From the NCBI GenBank assembly GCA_018806985.1, contig JADANN010000433.1:62001-126000 (forward strand): a DNA stretch of 64,000 nt. The letters are read 5' to 3'. This document shows, one piece after another, positions 55,896-64,000 of this stretch. The DNA comes from Angiostrongylus vasorum. Taxonomy: Eukaryota > Nematoda > Chromadorea > Rhabditida > Metastrongylidae. The translations under genes were made by a program, and so were the position numbers. The notes beneath the pieces were generated by a model. The model was not told the DNA's origin and did no database searches. It worked only from the letters and a program-made list of their open reading frames with translations. Every line of letters begins with the position of its first letter. The first letter of the stretch is position 1.

Positions 55896-58698
55896 TTGTG
55901 TTTCAAATAAATTTTAGCAAAACCACTGTATGTCCATACGTATTGCCTCCTTCAAAGATCAGTCGATAATGTGGCCATTTGGTAGACGGGTGATGTGGGA
56001 TGAGCTCCTACTACAAACCATTTGCTCTATTACTGTAAGCAGGAATTTCCTTTGCACACCACAACTAGGGGCCAACCTCGGTGGCCATAACTTGGTGTTC
56101 ATCGTCCAACATGGTGACACGGTTGTCGCTTATCGCAACTGCTACCATAACCTAGGAATTTCTTTAGGAGGACCACATGGTAACCGTAAGATTGATTACA
56201 TTTAAAGAATGTAAGACTTTAACATTTTGTCCTCGTAGAATATCACAATATAGCTAGTGGACTGGTTAAGAGGCAACAGATAAAGACTTTGACCTTTTGT
56301 TCCTAAGAGATACCCGAATAACGGAACCAAATTGTCTCACACCGTTTGTTTCCTTATATCGAAACGCTTTTTGCTTATTTATGACGGATAATAAGCGAAT
56401 TGTATCCTCAACGCCTGGTCAGTGAAATAGTACTATTGAGGATCTATAAGAGACGGTTCGAGGTGCTCAGTATGAGGAAGACCTATGGAACGTTACGGCA
56501 CCGCAGCAGAACGACTCATTCTTTAAAACCAAAAGCGCTACAAGGGCAATTTTTTGAATTACGAATCAAACCTCGACATCGGATATAACTTGTATATGCG
56601 GCTTCTTTCTTAGTTCCTGAACGATTTATTTCCAATTTGCAGAAGAGTGAACAACTGTACACACACTAGGAGATTTTAGGAGATTTAACAAGACCTTGGA
56701 AATTATACTCTTCACCAACAACACAGCGCAATAGCTATGTTGCAGCTGTTGGGATCATCCGACAGGCGCCACATACCTTACAAATTTTGTAGATGTGCCA
56801 TCCGACAATGTTCACTCTAAAACAAAACAATTTATTTTGAAGGATTCCGTAAAGGAATGAAAATGCAGAAAACTTATGGCGCTCAATTCAAGCAGGAAAT
56901 AAAGTAAAATCCTGCAAATACATTGACTGCACAACCCCACATATCTGTTTATTTCTCAAAGAACTTTCAGTAATTATGAGTAGTATACAAATTAATGGCT
57001 GCCATTTTTAACGATAGTGAGTAAGTACTACTACCAAGAAGTGAAACTCAACCAAAATCAAAATTCGGCTTTTCACGAACAAAACTAGCGGCAATGGAAT
57101 GTGCGAAGCCAAAGACTGTCGTCGAACAGACTTCTTCAAACAACCATACATTACGTACACGGTTTAAAGTAGGAATACCATACTTACCACCAGGGATAAC
57201 TTTCGAAAAAAGCGCGAGCCTTGCCGACTCGTGTCACAACTTGTTGCTAACTATTGAGAAGATGGATCACAAATATCACTTTCGAAGGAATCCCATTCTG
57301 AACTCTCTGTTACACATCATAATTGCTTGTGGTGGTAAGGTGAAATGAAAAGCAAATCACTTTACGAAGACGTTTAGGCCATTGTTGAACGTAGTATCTT
57401 GCAGTCCTGATAAGTGACTCATTTTACTGCTCACATGCTGCAGAGCTCCCAAATGGTGAGTCTGCGTTGTTTCGAGAATGTGTATATTTTTTTCGTAACC
57501 TGGTCAAGCAGAAGGCTGTGAAATATGTCTGTCACATGAAATTATATGGTATTAGAGAAAAGCGCATGAATAAAATCATATTTTTTGAACAAAACTAGAC
57601 TGAAAAGAAATAGTAGAAGAATTACTATGATGTGCAAAGCATAAGACCATACCGGCAAATCTATTCGTGAGGACAGGGCCAAACCTGCCTGGATGCTTGA
57701 CAATTCTACCCTGACCTCTTGCAGTTAACGATCTGAATGAACCCTCTCGCCTTTTTCTCTTTTTTTCCTTAAATCTGTTGTGACTTCCGACGAAGCCGAG
57801 CCAAGTTTTTGGCAATGTAGCAGCTTCAATAGCGGAGCGCCTGAAATTGTTATGCACTCCGACTGACGTTTCACCGAAGCCAGTCTTAAATGCAGTGCTC
57901 GACCGTTCTGCACTTCCTCTTCTTGTTTCCGCTGTGGTCTCATTGTTGCTGTTATCGAAGTCGGAAGCGTCGACGCTTGTAGCGTGGCTGGTCGCCTTCC
58001 ATCATTTACACAAACCACAAATTCACAAACAAAACGATAAAATCTGACTCAGTTTCCTTCATTGTCACACGGACATCCGACAGTTTACACCAATGTTCCA
58101 ACTTGTACCGCACTGAATCTGTGCTGAAATTATTTTGTGTGGTTTTTAAAAGCATTTATTTTCCTTTCACGGATCTCCTTCATAAAGGGATCTCATGCTA
58201 GTTAGACGTGAGGCAGCGAGGCACGTCGGCAGGTGGCGGATAGAGTGTTCACCGGTGGTACAAAAAAGTGATATTAGGTTTCACTAAGCTTGCGGATCCA
58301 GAGGATGGAGTTCCCGTTTCTGTTGCGCTGATTCGACACATACATTCTGTATTTACGAGAACGTCTTCACGCACCCGTGCGTGAGAGTGTTCTGGTTTAT
58401 GATGACTGTATGCTTCAAGTCAATTCGACCAGAGAACCACAATCAAGTTAAAGGAAAGAATATGCGAGGCGGTTAGGGAGTTGCACCCAACAAATGCGCT
58501 TTCTTGTCTACTCTGGAAGAGACTGGTAAGTATATCCAACCTTCAGTGTTCAGAGCTAAGCAAGCTGTACATGGGTATCAAACAACACTAAACACAGCAA
58601 ATTTAACAGATTTGATTCCCTTAATCCCTGAAAGAGCTTTGAAAAAAGCTGCGTTGGAACGAACACTGAGGATTTGGGAGCCATTCTTGGCCGCCTAA
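55896..58698. other. Unassigned sequence; overlapping open frames at 57576-58047
   Basis: At 57576-58047 two minus frames (93 and 97 codons; one with VQNGRALHLRLASVKRQSE) and a plus frame overlap. Base composition is gene-like. The minus text reminds me of the region upstream of the endonuclease in nematode RTE elements, but I cannot confirm this. An open frame at 58504-58698 (+) and others at 55930-56205 and 57094-57348 (+) are unrecognised. Confidence 0.25.
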
Positions 58699-58699
58699 A

Positions 58700-59375
58700 T
58701 CTCAAAGGACTAAGATGACGATCTGTACATACATTGCAGACACACGTGCATCTGACTCCTCCACAGAGAACTTTATGAATTTTAGAACTTTGCAGAGAAG
58801 ATGAATAAGATACAATTTCGCCGGACTGGCTGAAACGAGAGGATGCCATCTCTTCAACGCCAAAGAAGAACTACTCGGAAAACGCGACAATAGAGAAGTA
58901 GGCGGTGTCGAGTTTTCTGTCAGCACGAGTTTGGCCGTGAAAATCGAATCAATCGAACAAACGACAATTTACGATTAAAAAGATGTGGATCAATACCGGC
59001 TTTGAGAATCTTCGTCGTTTAAGCGCGGACATCAAACTATGACGAAGAAGAAGTCAAACCATTCTTTATGGACTAGGAAAATCTCTACAGAAAAGAATAT
59101 ACACTGCTCAACGTATAACGGAATTATTGGAGGCTTTGAAGCTAGCGTTGTACCGAGAAGAACGTCTGGAGAGTGTTACATTGAGACCCACGGGTTAAAA
59201 TTAAAAGACTAAGGTGAGCGGCTGTCTGAGTTAATGATGGCGACCAAGACGGTTTATGCTAGGTCGCAATTCCAGAAGCTCCACTGTCAATGTAGGACGT
59301 GGAAGTCTCCCAACAAAGAGTGCCATAACGAAATAGACCACATCATGGTAAATCAGAAGTTTGGGAAGCCCACAT
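58700..59375 (+). mobile_element. RTE LINE endonuclease domain (degenerate)
   Basis: The plus strand begins MTICTYIADTRAS (family form TICTYNARTLAS), then NFAGLAETRGCHLFNA (GLxETR motif of the APE-type endonuclease), VGGVEFSVSTSLA, GGFEASVVPRRTSGECYIET, GERLSELMMATKTV and NEIDHIMVNQKF (the DH-containing C-terminal motif). Several stops and frame changes. No reverse transcriptase follows, so the 3' part has been lost. Confidence 0.78.
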
Positions 59376-59744
59376 ATTTCTTGGCTTGTATTTTCTTGCA
59401 TTACTAAGCTAACATGAAATTGACAAATGTTTTTTATAACGTTGAATAAGCGACGTCTTCTCGTCTCAGCCGGTCCGATGGCGTCTTGCTTGCATGGTCC
59501 AGTCCCCTATGGAGGACTGAGGTGCAGGTGAGCGTGCATTGTGAGCACATATCGTCACCTCAGTAGTTCGCGATTTAGTCAGCCTAAAACGGCCCTAAGA
59601 TTTTAGTAGCTTTTCCGCACTAGTCTTACCCAACGCTGTTCCTGGTATTGTTGTACTGGTATTTCTGGTTCCTGATATTGTTCTACATTGGCTCTTTATA
59701 TGGGTTTTCAAAGAGAAATATCGGAACCGTTCCGTAGTTTAACA
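59376..59744. other. Unassigned sequence
   Basis: Nothing recognised. Confidence 0.3.
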
Positions 59745-59935
59745 ACTTGCATGGTGTGGTGGAGAACGCGTTACTCCCCCAGGAAGGACAATAGCACGTT
59801 CGTTCCCTATCTTAGACACATGCGGTCCAGAGTTTTGTAAATATCTCAGCAACGTTGTTGTTGTATTTCGCTTAGTACCCTGCCATGAAAGTTGCAGAAA
59901 GCAGAAAATAAAAAGTAAAACATTGTGATTTCAAC
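59745..59935. mobile_element. MITE-A half element
   Basis: GCATGGTGTGGTGGAGAACG, GGAAGGACAATAGCACGTTC, ATGCGGTCCAGAGTTTTGTA, AATATCTCAGCAACGTTG and AGCAGAAAATAAAAAG: one arm and terminus only. Confidence 0.65.
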
Positions 59936-59959
59936 TACAGCCTCAGTTTAACTGGGTTC

Positions 59960-60030
59960 AATGCTGATGGAGACTATGCTGGGGCTCGCATAACCAGTGA
60001 GGATAGGCAGTTCATGTAAGTATTAAGTAT
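59960..60030 (+). mobile_element. SINE-C 3' end
   Basis: GATGGAGACTATGCTGGGGC, TCGCATAACCAGTGAGGATA and GTTCATGTAAGTATTAAG: the last 65-70 bp of the family. Confidence 0.6.
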
Positions 60031-61691
60031 AGTTACTTTTGAGTGTGTTTCAAGCAGAGTGGATGTCTTCAATCGCAAGTTGTTCAACATCTCCTAATCG
60101 AGCCATTAATGTTATTCATGACGGACAAATCTCAGCTTTTTCAGTAAAACAACAGCTTTCCAGAGATCTGCGATTATCCGAATGGTCGAATCTTTGGCGG
60201 GTAAAACGATCTTGAAACGACCACTTATCGGATACCCCCAACAAATACGCGTACGCTAACGCGAAGTGCCCACATCTATAGAAAATCGTCCCAAAAGGGT
60301 CGAAAACGTCGGAGGGTTTTTTTCTTTTTAATGTTTTTCAAGTACTCTAATTTTCCCATCTTTTTTCTTCTTTCAAAAGAAATGCATGAGCGGGATAGAT
60401 GTGTTGCAATAGTAAAGTAAGGGCTGGGTAAGGGATGAATAAAGTTGAATGAAAAAATAGTATTGAGTGACAATAAGAAATCAACGTGACATCCTAAGTC
60501 AAGCTAAATTCCCTCTAGGGAAACACCACATTCCATTTCAGGACACCGAACTTCCCAGTGGAATTTCTATTCAAGATGTGGCAAATGCCAATATCAAAAG
60601 GATCGGATGTCCTGAGATTTTTTGTCACTTTATCTGACGTGGAGGTCAGTGTACACAATCAGGTCAGCAAGCCTTTCTTATGGTTTCCTTTCCCTGACCA
60701 TTTTTGATTTAGCAGGTAATAGGTGGTAGTATCCCGCTGAGTTGTAATTCAGAAATTAAAGAGGATAATGTGTTTCTATCCCATGGAATGGATACACTGT
60801 GGTTATTGGTCAATCGTAAACGTATGGTTGTTTTTCATCCCTGATGTCGCTGTCCCGTGGCGTTCACAGAACATTGCCATTGGTAATAAAACAAATTTAT
60901 AGCCTTGCTACAAAGTTTTCTTCTCTACGACGGCAACTCCTTTCCTCGAAATCTTCAAATGTCCGTTGCGGTTCGATACTTAAAAGTACCACCTTGCCAT
61001 AAAAAATGAAAGACACTTTTTATTGATGAAATGTCTCAACAAAAAACAAGAACGAAATCATCGGCGATGACGAACTAAAAAACGAAGAAAAATTGTTGAA
61101 GATGAATAGTGGTTCTCGAGATTGAGGTCTTTTATTGAGTTTAAGCTCAAGGATTCTTTCAAAATCTAGACTCGCTTTTTTCTTCGACGACACATTACGA
61201 GCCAATACCAGATAGCCAATTCCCATGCACTATCGGAAAGACGATGTGACCGAGCCGCAATTACAATGGATGAAGCTCACGAGAACAAAGGTAGGATGCA
61301 ATGATGACCTATAGTTGAATTTTGTATCTGAATCATTGGGCAAAGCGAACGACCATGTGGAAACGGTGACACTACGATAACGCGAAATAAGTAATTAAGA
61401 CGAGATTAAGCAGCACACATCACCTGTTTTCTTTGCGTTAGTCGTAGAATGACTCGGCAGATGCCACTGAATCCCTGTTTTGTCCCTGCTACGTGTAAGA
61501 GTGGCGGCTCAGCTAATTTTCAGAATTTTTAGGGTGCATAATTACGTCCCCTGACCTTTGTCTTTGCCCTAGGTAGCAATTTCGATTCCATCTCTCACTT
61601 CCGTTATAAGGGATAATTCCAGCGCTATGCTATCGCCAGTGTTTTCGATAACTTTGATTCAGCCCGCTTAGTCTGTGCCTTGTATGTAAAC
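60031..61691. other. Unassigned sequence
   Basis: The open frame 61226-61020 (minus) is rich in Ser and Phe and unrecognised. No repeat family identified. Confidence 0.3.
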
Positions 61692-61701
61692 TATGTCTTT
61701 C

Positions 61702-62187
61702 TTATTATTTACTGCCTACTGTTTTTAGCGGCAGGTTATATTGCGAAATATAACATTAACGAAGCTGAGATATTTGCAAAACTCTGGACCGCAGGTGCCT
61801 ATGGTGGGGAACGAACGCGCTATTGTCCTTTCCGGGGAGTAGCGCGCTCACCACCACACCATGCGGGTCCTTCGTTTCGCCTGTCTCTCGCTCTTAAGCC
61901 TCAGCTTAACTGGGTTCGTTGCCCATTTGGGCCCCCCAGATCAATCCCGCTGACGGGTGATTGCTGATGGCAAAAGATCAATAGAATTAGCTGAGAGACA
62001 GGCGAAACGAAGGACCCGCATGGTGTGTGGTGAGCGCGTTACTCCCGGAAAGGACAATAGCGGGTTCGTTCCCCACTATAGGCACCTGCGGTCCAGAGTT
62101 TTGCAAATATCTCAGCTTCGTTCGAGTTATACTTCGCAATATAACCTGCCACTAAAAAAGAGTAGGCAGTAAATAATAAGTCAAAAT
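61702..62187. mobile_element. MITE-A, most complete copy
   Basis: Perfect 19-bp inverted ends CTTATTATTTACTGCCTAC (61701-61719) and its reverse complement (62162-62180), continuing as a long diverged inverted repeat (TATATTGCGAAATATAAC, GGACCGCAGGTGCCTATGG, GGGTCCTTCGTTTCGCCTGT) to a central loop with GATCAATCCCGCTGACGGGT. TATGTCTTTC occurs exactly at 61692-61701 and 62188-62197 and may be a 10-bp target duplication. No transposase; presumed non-autonomous. Confidence 0.85.
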
Positions 62188-63764
62188 TATGTCTTTCTAC
62201 CTAGTTAAGGTAGGAACAATGGAAGAGTCGAAAATGCGTATACGGGACACATGCTCTAGTTTGACGACAAGTTGTCCATTATGTTGACTTCTCGACTCAG
62301 ATACAGATAGCTAAAGTATCCGTTGACATTTATTTTGTTGAGTGTGATTGGGATGTTACAAACAGTTCCATTTCCCACGAATTCTGTTGTTGTGAAGTTT
62401 AATTAGAGACCAATTCCTTCACATGCTAGAATACGGCTAAGAGAAAGACAAAGCGATAGCCTTGGTTAGTGCGGTGGACAGCACGTTAGCTCTCGGAAGG
62501 GATAATAGCAGGTTCGAATCTTAGTGAAAGGCGTCTTTTAGTGGCTTTTTGAATTTTTGGCTTTCACAGCTTTGACGTTAAAATGCTGAATATGCGGGCG
62601 GTATTCTTCATCAATGCTATCGACAAGGGTATCTTTCTAAAAGCTGATTAGAGATCTTGAAAAACCCCAATTTACCGTGGTTATGGGATTTCGGTGCCTG
62701 AATTTGCTGGCTTCTCTCCTATTTGCGGAAAAAAGATTCTTGTGCAAATTAGATAAAGGCCAGATTTCTGTGTGTGTGAATTTTAGAGATGACAGCGACA
62801 TCGGTTAAGCAAAATTTTCGATTTGCCCTAGAATGAATTAACATTTAGTCGGTGGTTGTAGTCAGAATTGAACATTTAGAAAGTGAGTAATGTAGTAGTT
62901 AGACAGCCTTCGCTGGGAGCGTTTAAGTGTTTATTACTCTATTCAACAAAAAGCTGACTTTCTGCTTATCGAGAGCAAAGACAATATATAGGTATAACCC
63001 GTGAAGATTACAGACAGTGGAGGGCACTCATCAGGTCGATTTCTCTTGTCGACATTCTGTGAAATATTTGCGAATATTTGTTATTTGGCAACATACAACG
63101 TCGAGTTTGAAAGAAGAATGCTGAAGATTGAACTGATCGTTCGAGCGAAACGAGATGTGATAATAGGCACCCAAATGAATTCAATTGTTCCTCAATGCCA
63201 TTCTGGTCTCTTATATGTTGCTGACTGTAAAACATCTTTTTCCAAACTTGGGAAACTGTACATCTGTGCAAGTAAACAGTATAAGCAGTAAAACGATACC
63301 AAAATTGATGCTCAGTGACAATATTAAACGTAAGATTTCAGTTTCTATAATAAAACAATGGAGTAGGATCAGCAGCATATGGAAGATAAAGCACAACCCA
63401 ACCCGATGTGCACTGAGAGACGAACACCAATCTCTGATGGCCAATTTTAAACGTCAGATGAAGGCATATGCTTGTAGAGTAGACATAATTGATTTCTAGT
63501 TCACGTTTTTATGCAGATATTAACGCCGGACAGAATTGCACAGTGTTAAGTCAGCCGATGGTTTTCAAAGTGTTCAGATACTGGGACGGAAATATATTAC
63601 AAAACAACTTCCATCCGGTCTCAAGCAAGTGGATTTGTTCGTAGAATTAATTTAGAGATAAAGAAAGGAACTCTTGCAGCAAAACAGATAATAGTTTGTG
63701 TTTTAAAGCGAGTGCCTCTGTGTGGCATATATTTTTATTTTGCTATAGTTCATTGGAAAGCCAA
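62181..63764. other. Mostly unassigned; tRNA-like sequence at 62460-62530
   Basis: At 62460-62530, TTGGTTAGTGCGGTGGACAG and a B box AGGTTCGAATCTT lie about 50 bp apart, as in a tRNA or SINE head, but no cloverleaf acceptor stem could be paired. The open frames at 63001-63499 on both strands are unrecognised. Confidence 0.35.
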
Positions 63765-64000
63765 GGACGCGTGTGGCACAGTGGTTGGAGGCGCCACTGC
63801 GACACACACGTGGAATCGATCCCCGCGCCATGACTTACCAAGCCTTCTCATCCCTCCGGGGTCGGCAAATTGGTACCACACTTGTCTGGGAGGATAGCAG
63901 CACTGTCTCGATACATCGGTAGAGCACCGCGAGTCATTGTAAACGACATATTTGCATTCAATCACCTCCAACGATACTTAATGAAGTCGAATGCATGGCT
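63765..64000 (+). mobile_element. SINE-B copy cut by the window end
   Basis: Well-preserved head GCGTGTGGCACAGTGGTTGG, GGAATCGATCCCCGCGCC; body CCATCCCTCCGGGG-type, GTCGGCAAATTGGTACCACA, CTTGTCTGGGAGGATAGCAG, CGCGAGTCATTGTAAACG, TCAATCACCTCCAACGATAC and GAAGTCGAATGCATGGCT at the edge. Confidence 0.82.

Noticed and set aside
62460..62530. tRNA gene
   Set aside because: A- and B-box-like sequences are present but no acceptor stem or anticodon arm could be paired; more likely a SINE or MITE arm.
1..64000. CRISPR array, bacterial operons, rRNA genes
   Set aside because: No regularly spaced direct repeats, no ribosome-binding-site/start patterns, no rRNA-like sequence; the window is nuclear DNA of an animal.

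Overview
The window looks like eukaryotic nuclear DNA from a parasitic nematode, most likely a strongylid (hookworm or relative). The grounds are an intron-rich, gene-poor layout, TTTCAG-type splice acceptors, candidate spliced-leader acceptors directly upstream of start codons, a histidine acid phosphatase gene pair of the kind expanded in these worms, and a dense load of RTE-type LINEs, Penelope-like elements (PLEs), tRNA-derived SINEs and foldback MITEs. The species cannot be named from sequence alone. Nothing bacterial (operons, ribosome binding sites, CRISPR) was seen.

Real genes are few. Two secreted histidine acid phosphatase paralogues lie tail to tail: HAP-1 (+, 30858-36113) and HAP-2 (-, 46937-54028). 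I could trace eight exons in each. The first seven exons have identical lengths (201, 87, 156, 183, 144, 99, 120 nt) and all introns are phase 0. Both copies keep the RHGDRAP nucleophile motif, the HD motif, a signal peptide and the same cysteines, so both look functional. A third short gene of unknown function lies at 12871-13442 (-); it has two exons, or is the 3' end of a longer gene.

The rest is mostly repeats. 0-1.3 kb: RTE LINE reverse transcriptase (-). 2.5-4.0 kb: rearranged PLE. 4.5-7.2 kb: SINEs. 7.2-9.86 kb: the best PLE, with reverse transcriptase and GIY-YIG endonuclease, flanked by inverted tail copies. 10.9-21 kb: PLE fragments, two foldback elements (family E), SINEs and the small gene. 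21-30 kb: SINE-B copies, an RTE 3' end, two local tandem repeats. 30.8-36.1 kb: HAP-1. 36.4-46.8 kb (the region between the paralogues): SINE-B, SINE-C, MITE-A and family E copies plus a PLE into which a SINE-B has inserted. 46.9-54.0 kb: HAP-2, with repeats in its introns. 54-64 kb: mostly unassigned sequence, an RTE endonuclease fragment, MITE-A copies and a SINE-B cut by the window end.

The most interesting signal is a recurrent hammerhead-ribozyme-like core (CTGANGA, short stem II, GAAACGT[C/T], stem I partners) in the tails of the PLEs and also in family E foldback elements that show no PLE coding sequence. Repeat family names (SINE-B, SINE-C, SINE-D, MITE-A, family E) are labels made for this window only. 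All coordinates of repeats are approximate unless stated otherwise.
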